Positions 9,544-18,149 of a stretch of 64,000 nucleotides of DNA are shown here, piece by piece. The notes below the pieces were generated by a model. The model saw only the letters and a program-made list of their open reading frames with translations. It did no database searches and was not told the origin of the DNA. The stretch covers positions 212,590 through 276,589 of the forward strand of contig NZ_KQ948860.1 in assembly GCF_001514215.1 (NCBI RefSeq). The letters run 5' to 3'. Every line of letters starts with the position of its first letter. Within the stretch, counting starts at the first letter, position 1. A program made the translations under genes and the position numbers. Origin of the DNA: Streptomyces bungoensis. Its GTDB lineage: Bacteria > Actinomycetota > Actinomycetes > Streptomycetales > Streptomycetaceae.

Positions 9544-9574
9544 TCATGTCCGGATCAATGGGGCTACTGGGCAC

Positions 9575-9599
9575 ATACCCGGTATCGGGGGCGCAATAC
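9575..9599 (-). promoter_or_regulatory. Candidate sigma-B-type promoter
   Basis: On the minus strand GTAT (9596-9599), fifteen bases, then GGGTAT (9575-9580). This fits the general stress sigma-B pattern GNNT-N14-16-GGGTAY. It lies about 32 bp upstream of the RsbW-like gene start, a sensible place for autoregulated stress signalling. It is a pattern match only. Confidence 0.4.
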
Positions 9600-9672
9600 C
9601 GCACGAGGGGGCGCGTGATGGCACGAACGGGGTACGAGCCGGTTCGCGCATCCGGCGCATGGACCGGTGCTC

Positions 9673-10086
9673 TCAGGACCCGGCCGGGAAGAGGGACGGC
9701 GCCAGGAGTGCGCGGACCGCCGGGACGTCCTGGTCGAGCCAGGGCACCTCCCAGAGCCGGTCGGGGGTGAGCCAGCGCAGTTCGTCGTGGTCCTCGAGGG
9801 GCTGGGGCGCGCGGGAACCGGGGCGCAGCCGAGCAGTCCACACCCGCAGCACGTACGGCGGTTTCAGCGGCCACTCCCCCGGTACACGCGCGACCGGCTC
9901 GGCGTCGACGCCGAGTTCCTCGCGCAGTTCGCGCACCAGGGCGTCCTCGGGCCGCTCGCCGGCCTCGACCTTGCCGCCGGGCAGTTCCCAGCGCCCGGCC
10001 AGTTCCGGGGGCGCGCTGCGGCGCGCGGCCAGCAGGCGGCCGGCGTCGAGCAGGGCGGCTCCCACCACCACGATCCGTTCGGTCAT
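9673..10086 (-). CDS. Nudix (MutT-type) hydrolase
   Basis: 137 residues. The Nudix box is complete: GGKVEAGERPEDALVREL followed by REELGV, matching GX5EX7REUXEEXGU. It follows GRWELPGGK, typical of 8-oxo-dGTP pyrophosphatase-like members. The protein should hydrolyse a nucleoside diphosphate derivative; the real substrate cannot be read from the box. Start ATG 10086. The gene stands alone between the RsbW-like gene and the small SPOR-like gene, all on the minus strand. Confidence 0.9.
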   Translation of the reverse strand: MTERIVVVGAALLDAGRLLAARRSAPPELAGRWELPGGKVEAGERPEDALVRELREELGVDAEPVARVPGEWPLKPPYVLRVWTARLRPGSRAPQPLEDHDELRWLTPDRLWEVPWLDQDVPAVRALLAPSLFPAGS

Positions 10087-10116
10087 GGGGCGGAGCCTAC
10101 GGGACGGCGCGGCGGG

Positions 10117-10308
10117 TCAGTTGCGGGCGCCGTCGCCGTGCTGGCCGATGCGCTCGACCCAGTAGAGCTGTTTGTGGCCGCGGTCGTCGAGGCTGTCGGC
10201 GATCTTCTGCGCCTCGGCCCGGGTCGCGTACCGGCCCACGCGGTAGCGATTGCCGTTGTCGTCCTGCCGTATGACGATCCAGGGCAGCGAGACCGTGCCC
10301 TCACTCAT
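10117..10308 (-). CDS. Small SPOR-like protein
   Basis: 63 residues from ATG 10308. The sequence IRQDDNGNRYRVGRYATRAE, then EAQKIADSLDDRG, has the look of a single SPOR-type repeat (aromatic strand, then helix with conserved A..A). It has no signal peptide, so peptidoglycan binding outside the cell is doubtful. An in-frame GTG at 10332 would add eight residues. It lies 30 bp upstream of the Nudix gene in the same direction, so the two could share a transcript. Confidence 0.65.
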   Translation of the reverse strand: MSEGTVSLPWIVIRQDDNGNRYRVGRYATRAEAQKIADSLDDRGHKQLYWVERIGQHGDGARN

Positions 10309-10332
10309 CGCCCCCACCGTTCCTTCTCGCAC

Positions 10333-10675
10333 CGCCCCACCCGCTTCCCCTCCGGGCGCTCCAGCGTGCCGCGCCTAAGGAAACCGCAATCCGCATATGC
10401 CCGAGCGTACGCCCAACCTTCACGGAGCGAATACGCCTTTTCACAAAGAGGTACGCAACCAGCCAGAACGCAGGGGGCGCACGACACCGAACGCGCCGCC
10501 CGGAACGGCGCTGCCGTGCGTCGGGGCCGCACCGGGCACACCGGGGACCACCTGGGAAAACGGCCGGATCGCTGCGGCCCGGTGACGGCCCGGACGGCCG
10601 ATCGCGGGGGTGCGCGCCCGTCCGGGGGTGTGCCGGAGTGTGCGCTACCTCACGGCGCGCGCGCCCTCGGCCGGG
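10333..10675. other. Intergenic region without recognised gene
   Basis: About 340 bp between the SPOR-like gene and the GntR gene. It is less GC-rich around 10380-10460 than its flanks, which suits a promoter region. Short open frames on both strands have no ribosome site or recognisable product. I see no strong hairpin or RNA gene. Confidence 0.5.
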
Positions 10676-11428
10676 CTACTTCACCGGCAGGTGGTAGGCC
10701 ACCCGGTAGCGGTCGGCCGGGATCACCACGTCGGCGGTCTCCACGGGGCGGCCGGAGGCGAAGTAGGTGCGCTGGACGACGATGACGACGTGGCCGGGGA
10801 CGCCGCCGAGTGCCTGCAGCTCCTCGGCGAGGCCGGGGCGGGCGCCGACCTCCTCGGTGACGTTGTCGACGATGACGTCGATCGCCCGCATCCGCTCCAC
10901 CACGCCCATGCCGCCGAGCGGGCCCTCCTCCGGGAGCATCACGGGGGTGCGCCCGGTGAGGGCGAGGGGTTCCCAGGAGGTGGAGAGCATCATCGGCTCC
11001 CCGGCGTCCCGGAACAGGTATCGGGTGCGCATGACCCGGTCACCGCGCCTGACGGCGAGCCGTTCGGCGATGGCCGCCCCGGCCTCGGTCTGCTCGCTGC
11101 TGGACTCCCAGGTGCCACGCATCGTGACGTCGGCCTGCTCCTGCCGGAACGGCGTGGCGCCCCCGGACGGGCGGAAGCCCGAGCGGGCCACCCGGCGGGG
11201 AACGGGCCGCTCGCGCACGTACGTCCCCGAGCCGGAGCGGCCCTCGACGAGCCCCTCCGCCATCAGGACCTTGCGCGCCTCCAGCGCGACCGTGTCCGAG
11301 ACGCCGTACTCCTCGCGGATGCGGGCCTGTGAGGGGAGCCGGGTGTGGGGCGGCAGTGAACCGTCGACGATCTTCTTGCGGAGATCACCCGCGACGCGCA
11401 GGTACGCCGGCTGCTCACCGAAAGTCAC
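10676..11428 (-). CDS. GntR-family transcription regulator with UTRA effector domain
   Basis: 250 residues. The N-terminal winged helix is visible in the first 75 residues (LRVAGDLRKKIVDGSLPPHT, LPSQARIREEYGVSD, GLVEGRSGSGTYV). The rest is a UTRA-type ligand domain (RVMRTRYLFRDAGEPMMLST, ending ADVVIPADRYRVAYHL), which places it in the HutC subgroup. Start GTG 11428 follows a GGGAGCGG site. Neighbouring genes do not form an obvious catabolic operon, so the effector is unknown. An inverted repeat about 80 bp upstream could be an operator. Confidence 0.9.
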   Translation of the reverse strand: MTFGEQPAYLRVAGDLRKKIVDGSLPPHTRLPSQARIREEYGVSDTVALEARKVLMAEGLVEGRSGSGTYVRERPVPRRVARSGFRPSGGATPFRQEQADVTMRGTWESSSEQTEAGAAIAERLAVRRGDRVMRTRYLFRDAGEPMMLSTSWEPLALTGRTPVMLPEEGPLGGMGVVERMRAIDVIVDNVTEEVGARPGLAEELQALGGVPGHVVIVVQRTYFASGRPVETADVVIPADRYRVAYHLPVK

Positions 11429-11505
11429 TGGCCGCTCCCATCAGGTTGTACAGACAGCAACAGACTGGCAACCGTGGGTTGTGCCGTGCAAGTGAAGGCC
11501 AGAGA

Positions 11506-11520
11506 ATCACTCGATGTGAT
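11506..11520. promoter_or_regulatory. Inverted repeat ATCAC-N5-GTGAT
   Basis: Perfect five-base arms (11506-11510 and 11516-11520) around TCGAT, in the space between the GntR gene and the stop of the downstream-lying membrane protein gene. Size and symmetry suit a dimeric regulator site. It is 78-92 bp upstream of the GntR start; which protein binds it is unknown. Confidence 0.3.
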
Positions 11521-11586
11521 GACTTACGGCTAAGGAGCCCTTTACGCAGGCACTTTCTGCCCTGAGACTCCCCACTGAGCGCGCGC

Positions 11587-12819
11587 TCACACCTGCATGC
11601 CGGCGCCGCCGGTGTCGCGGCCGTCCGCGCCCCCCTTGCCGCTGTCGTCGGCGGGCGGTGTGGTCTCCAGTCCCAGGGCCCTGCGCGCGGGCACGGACTC
11701 CTTCGGGTCGAGCAGCCCGAGGCCGGCGTCGTAGTGCCGGTAGAAGCCGTCGGCGTCCTCGGCCTTCGCCGCCTTCGCCCATTCCGCGCGCGCCTTGTCC
11801 AGGTCCGCGGCCAGCGCGCCGACCGGCCCGCGGGCGCCGCCCGGCCACGACTGCGCGCGCAGCGCCCCGGCCTGCTCGGACAGGGCCGCCGCCACCCGCC
11901 CGGCCCACGCCTTGTGCCCGGGCAGGTCGTCCTCGACGTACTCGGCGTCCGGCGCGGTGTCCATGGCCGCGTTGAGGATGTGAGCGGCCTTCAGATAGGC
12001 CACCTGGTAGGAGTCGAGGACCGTCTCGTCGTTGCGCAGCGACCCGGTGAGGTTCCGGCCCTCGGTCACGTTGCCGAACACGCAGGTGACTTCCCGGTCC
12101 CCGGCGGACCAGCTGTCCTCGGTGGGCGTGAGGTAGTAGACGTCGACGTCCCCGGGGACGGCCCAGCCGTCCATCGCGTACGCGTCCTGGAGGCCGTAGC
12201 AGCGCTCGTCGGCGGTACCGGTCACCGAGTCGTCGCCGGGGTAACGGCCCGCGCGCAGACGGAAGGAGGCGAAGACCTCGCCGTCGTGCACGCCGGAGCA
12301 CGGCACCTTGTCGACGTCGTACGTCTCCCCGCTGAGCCGTCCGCCGGGCGCGTCGAAGCACTCGCCCTTCACCAGGGAGATGCTCGCGCCGCCGCGCGCC
12401 CCCTCCTTGAAGCCCTTCCAGAAGTCGGACGCGCCGCCCGTGGCGAACATCAGCACGCTCAGCGCGAGCCCGAGCCCCGACAGCACCGACCCGGTGACCG
12501 CGAGCGCCGTGCCGCGCTCGCCCCGCCGGCGGATCTGCGGCAGCGCGATCAGCCCGAGCACCAGGCCGACACCCGGCAGACAGCACAGCAGACCGAGCAC
12601 GAGGGAGGCGATGGCGAGGCCGTTGACCGGCGCGGGCTGGTTGTAGGGGCTGTAGCCCTGCGCCCACGGCTGGTACCCGGGCGGCCCGTACGGGTGGTGC
12701 GGTTGCTGCGGTCCCTGCTGGTACGGCGGCGGCCCGTAGGGGTTGTGCGGGTACGGCTGCTGAGGTGGCCGACAGGGGTCTTGCGGCTGGTGGGGGCCGG
12801 GGGGCGGAGGTATGGACAC
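11587..12819 (-). CDS. DUF4190 / septum-formation-like membrane protein with Pro/Tyr-rich N-terminus
   Basis: 410 residues. The first 65 residues are Pro/Tyr/Gln-rich (PYGPPPYQQGPQQPHHPYGP). Two membrane helices follow in the DUF4190 arrangement (GLAIASLVLGLLCCLPGVGL and a second near residue 105). The larger outer domain contains GECFDAP, VPCSGVHDGEVFASF and CYGLQ, which resemble the septum-formation domain of actinobacteria. The C-terminal third is a helical, charged region. GTG 12819 has a GGAG site about ten bases upstream. Function is unproven; a cell-wall or division-site role is family-level inference. Confidence 0.75.
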   Translation of the reverse strand: MSIPPPPGPHQPQDPCRPPQQPYPHNPYGPPPYQQGPQQPHHPYGPPGYQPWAQGYSPYNQPAPVNGLAIASLVLGLLCCLPGVGLVLGLIALPQIRRRGERGTALAVTGSVLSGLGLALSVLMFATGGASDFWKGFKEGARGGASISLVKGECFDAPGGRLSGETYDVDKVPCSGVHDGEVFASFRLRAGRYPGDDSVTGTADERCYGLQDAYAMDGWAVPGDVDVYYLTPTEDSWSAGDREVTCVFGNVTEGRNLTGSLRNDETVLDSYQVAYLKAAHILNAAMDTAPDAEYVEDDLPGHKAWAGRVAAALSEQAGALRAQSWPGGARGPVGALAADLDKARAEWAKAAKAEDADGFYRHYDAGLGLLDPKESVPARRALGLETTPPADDSGKGGADGRDTGGAGMQV

Positions 12820-12987
12820 CGGTACCGTGCTCCTGGTTCGGGCGGCGGCAGCGCAGGACCGGCGACGGCCGGCGGCTGGACTGACGTACGAGTGCGCATG
12901 GTAAGCGGGTCGCGAACGGGGACGGTACGGGGGTGGGCCTGCTCGCCGCGGTCGGGGCGGCGCCCGGCCTGGACGCGGTGCAGCCGT

Positions 12988-13796
12988 TCACGGGAACGGT
13001 GCTGCGCCCCGACTCCGGCCCCTGGCAAGGCCGTTCACCGCACCCTGTAGGGCGGCAGCGTCCATCTCCTGCTCGGCGTGCAGCGCATGACACCGAACCA
13101 GGTGGGCGCCGGGGGAACGGCAGGTCCTGATCGGCGGAAGGAGCCCGGGTCGGTCCTCGAAGCCCTGGTCGCGGAGGATCCCGTCGACACGCGTGCGGCG
13201 GGCTTCCTCCCACACGTCGAACGTCTCGCCGGCCTCCTCGGCCGGATTCGCCGGGGCCGCGGTCAGCACCTCGTCCCGGCGGGCGGCGGGGACGGCCACG
13301 ACGCCCTCCTCTTCGGCCACGACGATGTCGCCGGCGTCCACCGCCACCCCGCCGCAGCGCACCGGCACGTTCAGCGGCCCGGCGGCCTGCTGGGCACCGG
13401 GGAAGGGGATCACCCGCGGGCGAAGACGGGGAAGCCCGTCTCGCGGACCTCGGCGAGATCGCGGATCGGCCCGTCCGCGACGAAGGCGGCGACGCCCCGG
13501 CGCTGCGCCACCGCGCACACGTCGCCGCCGGCCGGCACGTGGCCGCGGTCGCGGGACTCGACGACGACCGCGCCCGGCCCGGCCCGGTGGATCGCGGCGT
13601 GCAGCACGAGGTCGTCCCCCGGCGGGCACCGCACGGTGAACGCGGGCCCGGCGATCCGCGGCACGGGCTGCCACAGGGGGCGGAGGCCGATGTCCATGAC
13701 CTGCCGTCGGCCCGGTACGTCGGCGAGGGTGGTCGTCGCGATGCCCGCGAAGGCGGCGCGGGCGCCGGGGGTGTCCTCCTTGTCCTCCCCGTTCAC
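12988..13796 (-). pseudogene. RraA / 4-hydroxy-4-methyl-2-oxoglutarate aldolase-like gene, broken by a frameshift
   Basis: Two frames together make one RraA-family protein. The first (GTG 13796 to a TGA near 13410) gives residues 1-128, ending GFPVFARG. The next frame continues at once with VIPFPGAQQAAGPLNVPVRC, then GGVAVDAGDIVVAEEEGVV, which is the usual family continuation. Adding one G to the GGG run just before the premature TGA restores a continuous reading frame. The C-terminal frame then runs to 12988, longer than typical. This is a real inactivating deletion or a homopolymer sequencing error. Intact family members act as class II aldolases or as RNase E regulators. Confidence 0.75.
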
Positions 13797-13833
13797 GGTC
13801 GTCGCGGCACGTCCGCCCGGCGGCCCGGCCGGG

Positions 13834-14628
13834 TCACGGCGTGACGTCGTGCTGGACGTCCTTGCGGGAGAGGGCCAGGTAACCGACGAAACCGAGGATG
13901 GCCACCGTCCAGGACAGCGTGACCGGCCCCAGCCCCAGGGCGAGCCCGCCCCGGGCGTGCCCGACGGCCATCCAGTCGGCGACGGAGGCGCCGAGCGGGC
14001 GGGTGATGACGTACGCCGCCCAGAACGCGGCCACCGCGTTCAGGCTGCCCCAGCGGTGGGCGACGGCCGGAACGGCGATCGCTGCGCCGTAGACGACGGC
14101 GGAGCCCAGGTAGCCGAGGCCGATCGTGGCGGTGAGGTCGCCGGCCGCGGTGCCCAGCGCGAACGTGGCGAGCACGGCGGCCCAGTAGAAGGCCTCCCGG
14201 CGCCGGGTGTGGATGCTGTGGATCGACAGGGTTCCTTCGGCGCGGTACCAGAGGGCGAAGACGGCGGCGAGCGCGACCAGGAAGAACGGGGTGGAGAGCG
14301 TGTACGGCACGCCGAGGCCGACGTGCAGGATGTCGGCCGCCATCGTGCCGAAGACGCTGACCATCACGATCGCCGTCCAGTAGACCCAGGCCACGTACCG
14401 GCGGACGGCGAACTGCACCACGAGGGCGGCCACCAGGGCGATGCCGCCGAGGCCGACGGCGGGGACCGGGCCGAGCACATGGGCGAGGTAGTCGGAGGCC
14501 GTCTCCCCCATGCCGGTCGTCAGCACCTTGATGATCCAGAAGTAGACGGTCACCTCCGGCACCTTGCTCGCCGCGTGACGTATGCGGCCTGCGGGCCTGG
14601 TGTGAGTGGTGAGGTGATCAGTCGTCAT
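13834..14628 (-). CDS. Multi-pass membrane protein of the COG4705-like family
   Basis: 264 residues from ATG 14628, with about eight hydrophobic helices in a regular pattern. Short conserved pieces include KVPEVTVYFWIIKVLTTGMG and ETASDYLAH near the N-terminus, then repeated GTAAGDL and FGTMAADIL segments. This looks like the uncharacterised membrane-anchored family in which the two halves are related. No transport motif is known to me. No good ribosome site is seen before the ATG. The gene is followed, same strand, by the broken RraA-like gene 37 bp downstream. Confidence 0.7.
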   Translation of the reverse strand: MTTDHLTTHTRPAGRIRHAASKVPEVTVYFWIIKVLTTGMGETASDYLAHVLGPVPAVGLGGIALVAALVVQFAVRRYVAWVYWTAIVMVSVFGTMAADILHVGLGVPYTLSTPFFLVALAAVFALWYRAEGTLSIHSIHTRRREAFYWAAVLATFALGTAAGDLTATIGLGYLGSAVVYGAAIAVPAVAHRWGSLNAVAAFWAAYVITRPLGASVADWMAVGHARGGLALGLGPVTLSWTVAILGFVGYLALSRKDVQHDVTP

Positions 14629-14786
14629 GGCAGGCACGATGACATGCGGTCCGGCCGTCCCCCCAGACCCCTTTGCCAGAGTTTTGGCGCCTCCGGTGCT
14701 TACGTTGCCCGGCACTTGCCCGAAGCCGAACGTGCACGAGAATTGAAGGGGCACGTCACACCGACTCCGACGAAGGGAGGAGGGGG

Positions 14787-15122
14787 ATGGCCAAGACAGC
14801 GGAGACACCGCGACAGCAGACCCACGCGGGCGACGGCGGGGGCCTTCACCTGCACCTGCGCACACTGCATCCTCCGGTGCCGGTTCCGTACGTCACCAAG
14901 GAAGAGCTGACGAGCACGGCCCGGGCGGCGACGGCGCGGATGCCCGGTACGCCCCCGGTCAAGGACCTCGCGTTCTACGGCGGGCTCGGAGCACTGGCCG
15001 TGGCGGGAGCTCTGGAGTGGCCCGTCGCCCTCGCCGTCGGCGGGGCCACCTGGCTGGTGCGCAGCGGACGGAAGGAGAGGAAGAGGAAGGAGGAGAGGCA
15101 GGCCGCCGGCGCCCGGGCCTAG
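14787..15122 (+). CDS. Small membrane protein, unknown
   Basis: 111 residues from ATG 14787, placed by a very strong ribosome site (GGGAGGAGGGGG) ending right before it; the frame is open further upstream without such a site. The N-terminal half is polar and His-rich (GGLHLHLRTLHPPVPVPYVT). A single hydrophobic stretch (YGGLGALAVAGALEWPVALAV) follows, and the tail is basic (RSGRKERKRKEERQ). This suggests one or two membrane passes with a cytoplasmic basic end. No family is recognised. Confidence 0.65.
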   Translation: MAKTAETPRQQTHAGDGGGLHLHLRTLHPPVPVPYVTKEELTSTARAATARMPGTPPVKDLAFYGGLGALAVAGALEWPVALAVGGATWLVRSGRKERKRKEERQAAGARA

Positions 15123-15176
15123 GCGGTCCCGAAGACCAGTGACGCGCGGTGGCGTGCGCGCCGCCGCGCCGGGCTG

Positions 15177-15314
15177 TTACGCGGCGGCCGGACGCACGGC
15201 CCTGCGCAGAGAAGGTGAGTAGGCGGACCACATCTGCCACAGGAGGCGCAGGACGAGCGCCTCGACGAGCGCTCCGACGATCTTCGTGGCCACGGCTGCC
15301 AGTATCTCGGCCAT
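15177..15314 (-). CDS. 45-residue hydrophobic helical peptide
   Basis: ATG 15314 to TAA 15177-15179. The product begins MAEILAAVATKIVGALVEAL and continues VLRLLWQMW, an amphipathic to hydrophobic helix, then SAYSPSLRRAV. It lies just downstream of the SpoIIE phosphatase gene on the same strand, 114 bp after its stop. I recall similar small peptides in streptomycetes but cannot name a family. There is no strong ribosome site, which lowers confidence. Confidence 0.45.
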   Translation of the reverse strand: MAEILAAVATKIVGALVEALVLRLLWQMWSAYSPSLRRAVRPAAA

Positions 15315-15428
15315 GTCGGCTGACTTTCTGTTCTCGGATACGGATGTCCCGAAAAACGACGATGCACCCTTTTCCCGCGCCGCGGGTGCCGTCGAGAGGT
15401 ACTGCCGGCGAACTGCAGGTGAACAGAC

Positions 15429-16646
15429 TCAGCGGTGGTGCAGCCGCGCGGCCAGCACCGCGACGTCGTCCTCCGCGTGCCGGGCGTCCAGGCGGGCCAG
15501 CACCGTGTCGAGGATGTCCTCGACACCTGAGCACGCATCGAACTCGACACGGGCCAGCCGGTGCAGGGACCGGTCGATGTCCTCACCGCGGCGCTCGACG
15601 AGCCCGTCGGTGAAGAGCAGCAGGGTCTGGGACGGGGCGAGCCGGAAGGTGGCCGCATCGTAACCGCCCAGGCCGGTGCCCAGCGGCGGGCCGACCGGGA
15701 CCGGCAGCAGAGAGGTGCCGGAGTGCCCGTCCACCACCGCCGGGGGCAGGTGGCCGGCGCCGGCGAGGGTCACGCGGCCGCGGTTGGGGTCGACCTGCGC
15801 GATGAGGCAGGTGGCGGGCCTGCGGTCGGGCTCCGCGGAGGCGATGTCGTCGAGCTGGCGCAGGATGCGGTGCGGCGGCAGGTCGGCGGAGGCGATGTAG
15901 CGCAGGGCCGAGCGGTAGGCGTTCATGTCGACGGCGGCCTCCAGGCCGTGTCCCATGACGTCGCCGACCACGAGCAGCGTCCGGCCGAAGTGCAGCCGCA
16001 CGGTCTCGCACCAGTCCCCGCCGATCATGGCGTTCCGCCCCACCGGGAGGTAGCGGACGGCCACGTCCAGGTTCGGATGGGGCCGGCCGGGTTCCGACAG
16101 CAGGGCACGCTGCAGTGTGCCGACCATGCCGCTCACCGCGTCGTGCTCCCGGGCGTGCCGGACGTGGGCGGCGGCGATCTCTGCGAGGCCGGACAGGACG
16201 TCCGCCTCCGCCGGGGTGAACGGCGTCGCCTCGCGGCCGCTCACCAGCACGCCGTAGGGACGGCCGCCGACGACCAGCGGCACGCACAGCGCGAGCCCCC
16301 CGGCCCCCAGGACGGGACGCGCCCCCGCGGCCTCCCGCGCGGCAGCACCGGCCCACCCGGCAGCGGGCAGCACCACCGGATTCCCGACGACGGCCTGATA
16401 CCGCGGGCGGTCGTCGCGCCCGGTGCGCAGCACGGCGGCCGCACCTCCCACGAGCCCGGCGACCACCCCGGTCAGCTCGGACCACGTGGTCTCCTCGTCG
16501 AGCGTGCTGCCGATGCGCGCCGCCGCACGCATCGCGCTCAGCAGAGGCGGTACGCCGCTGCCGGACACAGGCGCACGGCCGGGCCGGTCCGAACCCGGCG
16601 GCGTAGGTCCGGGGAACGACTTCCACCCTTCCGCCACGCTCATCAC
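15429..16646 (-). CDS. GAF-SpoIIE (PP2C) serine phosphatase
   Basis: Up to 405 residues. A GAF-like sensor occupies roughly residues 40-180. A SpoIIE/RsbU phosphatase domain follows, with IGGDWCETVRLHFG, VVGDVMGHGLEAAVDMN, GAGHLPPAV, LLLFTDGLVERRGEDID and EDDVAVLAARL, so the metal-binding aspartates are present. There is no C-terminal ATPase domain, unlike the other two phosphatases in the window. Three starts are close together: GTG 16646, ATG 16643 and GTG 16637; the last has the best spaced AGGG. Such enzymes normally reset an anti-anti-sigma factor; the partner is not in this window. Confidence 0.85.
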   Translation of the reverse strand: MMSVAEGWKSFPGPTPPGSDRPGRAPVSGSGVPPLLSAMRAAARIGSTLDEETTWSELTGVVAGLVGGAAAVLRTGRDDRPRYQAVVGNPVVLPAAGWAGAAAREAAGARPVLGAGGLALCVPLVVGGRPYGVLVSGREATPFTPAEADVLSGLAEIAAAHVRHAREHDAVSGMVGTLQRALLSEPGRPHPNLDVAVRYLPVGRNAMIGGDWCETVRLHFGRTLLVVGDVMGHGLEAAVDMNAYRSALRYIASADLPPHRILRQLDDIASAEPDRRPATCLIAQVDPNRGRVTLAGAGHLPPAVVDGHSGTSLLPVPVGPPLGTGLGGYDAATFRLAPSQTLLLFTDGLVERRGEDIDRSLHRLARVEFDACSGVEDILDTVLARLDARHAEDDVAVLAARLHHR

Positions 16647-16829
16647 CCTAGGCGCACGGCCGAGGAAACGGGTAACGCGGACGTGTCACGCCGTGGGGTC
16701 CACCGCCCTCACGGCGGCCGCCACCTGGTTGGCCCAGCGGCGGATCACGGCGGGGCGGTCGGCGGGCGTAACCGCTCCCCCGCGTGCCGGACTCATCCAG
16801 CCGGCTTGCGGACTCCGTGCGGACGGCGA

Positions 16830-16867
16830 AGGCCGCCCGACCCACTCCTGCGCGGGTCGGACGGCCT
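16830..16867 (-). terminator. Hairpin after ychF
   Basis: Arms 16830-16843 and 16854-16867 (AGGCCG.CCGACCC type) pair over 14 bp with one mismatch around a 10-base loop. It begins 13 bp past the ychF stop. There is no U-tract, as is usual for streptomycete terminators. Confidence 0.6.
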
Positions 16868-16880
16868 TTCGCCGGACGTG

Positions 16881-17969
16881 TCAGACGTTGAAGCGGAACT
16901 CCACCACGTCGCCGTCCTGCATGACGTAGTCCTTGCCCTCCATGCGGGCCTTGCCCTTGGCGCGGGCCTCGGCGACCGAGCCGGCCGCGAGGAGGTCGGT
17001 GAAGGAGATGACCTCGGCCTTGATGAAGCCCTTCTGGAAGTCGGTGTGGATGACACCGGCCGCCTCGGGGGCCGTGGCGCCCTTCTTGATCGTCCAGGCG
17101 CGGGACTCCTTGGGGCCGGCCGTCAGGTAGGTCTGCAGGCCGAGGGTGTCGAAGCCGACGCGGGCCAGCGTGGCGAGGCCGGGCTCCTCCTGGCCGACGG
17201 ACTGCAGGAGCTCCAGGGCCTCCTCCTCGTCCAGCTCGGCGAGGTCCGCCTCCAGCTTGGCGTTGAGGAAGATCGCCTCGGCGGGGGCGACCAGGGCGCG
17301 CTGCTCGTTCTTGAAGTCCTCGTCGACCAGTTCGTCCTCGTCGACGTTGAAGACGTAGAGGAAGGGCTTGGTCGTCAGCAGGTGCAGGTCGTGCAGGAGT
17401 TCGGCGCGCTCGCCGCCCTGGACGATGCCGTGCGCGAAGAGCGTGTCGCCCTTCTCGAGGATCTCCTTGGCCTCCTCGACCGCCTTGACCTTCGGGGCCA
17501 CGTCCTTCTTGATCCGGGACTCCTTCTGGAGGCGCGGGAGGACCTTCTCGATGGTCTGCAGGTCGGCGAGGATCAGCTCGGTGCTGATCGTCTCGATGTC
17601 GTCCTTGGGCGAGACCTTGCCGTCGACGTGGACGACGTTCTCGTCCTTGAAGGCGCGGACGACCTGGCAGATCGCGTCGGACTCACGGATGTGCGCGAGG
17701 AACTTGTTGCCCAGGCCCTCGCCCTCGGAGGCGCCGCGCACGATGCCGGCGATGTCGACGAAGTCGACGGTGGCCGGAAGGATGCGCTCCGACTTGAAGA
17801 TCGAGGCCAGCTGGGCGAGGCGGGCGTCGGGGACGCCGACCACGCCGACGTTCGGCTCGATCGTGGCGAACGGGTAGTTGGCCGCCAGCACGTCGTTCTT
17901 GGTCAGGGCGTTGAACAGGGTCGACTTGCCGACATTCGGCAGGCCGACGATTCCGATCGTGAGCGACAC
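16881..17969 (-). CDS. ychF: Redox-regulated ATPase/GTPase YchF
   Basis: 362 residues, the normal length. P-loop GLPNVGKST at residues 9-17, then NYPFATIEPNVGVV, DFVDIAGIVRGASEGEGLGN (G3 region) and NVDEDEL in place of the NKxD specificity motif, as in YchF/OLA1 proteins that prefer ATP. The C-terminal TGS domain ends in DYVMQDGDVVEFRFNV. The protein binds ribosomes and is linked to stress responses in other bacteria. GTG 17969 follows GGGAAG at good spacing. It is monocistronic, with a hairpin directly after the stop. Confidence 0.95.
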   Translation of the reverse strand: MSLTIGIVGLPNVGKSTLFNALTKNDVLAANYPFATIEPNVGVVGVPDARLAQLASIFKSERILPATVDFVDIAGIVRGASEGEGLGNKFLAHIRESDAICQVVRAFKDENVVHVDGKVSPKDDIETISTELILADLQTIEKVLPRLQKESRIKKDVAPKVKAVEEAKEILEKGDTLFAHGIVQGGERAELLHDLHLLTTKPFLYVFNVDEDELVDEDFKNEQRALVAPAEAIFLNAKLEADLAELDEEEALELLQSVGQEEPGLATLARVGFDTLGLQTYLTAGPKESRAWTIKKGATAPEAAGVIHTDFQKGFIKAEVISFTDLLAAGSVAEARAKGKARMEGKDYVMQDGDVVEFRFNV

Positions 17970-18149
17970 GTTGCGACTTCCCGTAGATGAGTGGGCCAGG
18001 GCTGCCAGGGGCCAGGAAACGCTGGCCGATCCACCAGTCTACGGCGTCCGCGGTGGCTGACTCGCGGGAGCGTCGCACGCCCGGCCAAGCTCCCTGCACC
18101 GGCGTGTCTCATGGCCGATCAAGCACATAAGCAGACCTAAGTTGGTCCA

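Noticed and set aside
10397..10585. 62-codon plus-strand frame in the space before the GntR gene
   Set aside because: No ribosome site at useful distance and composition unlike neighbouring proteins.
16686..16796. 36-codon open frame on the minus strand, product ending RWANQVAAAVRAVDPTA
   Set aside because: No ribosome site and no recognised relative; frames of this size are common by chance at this GC content.
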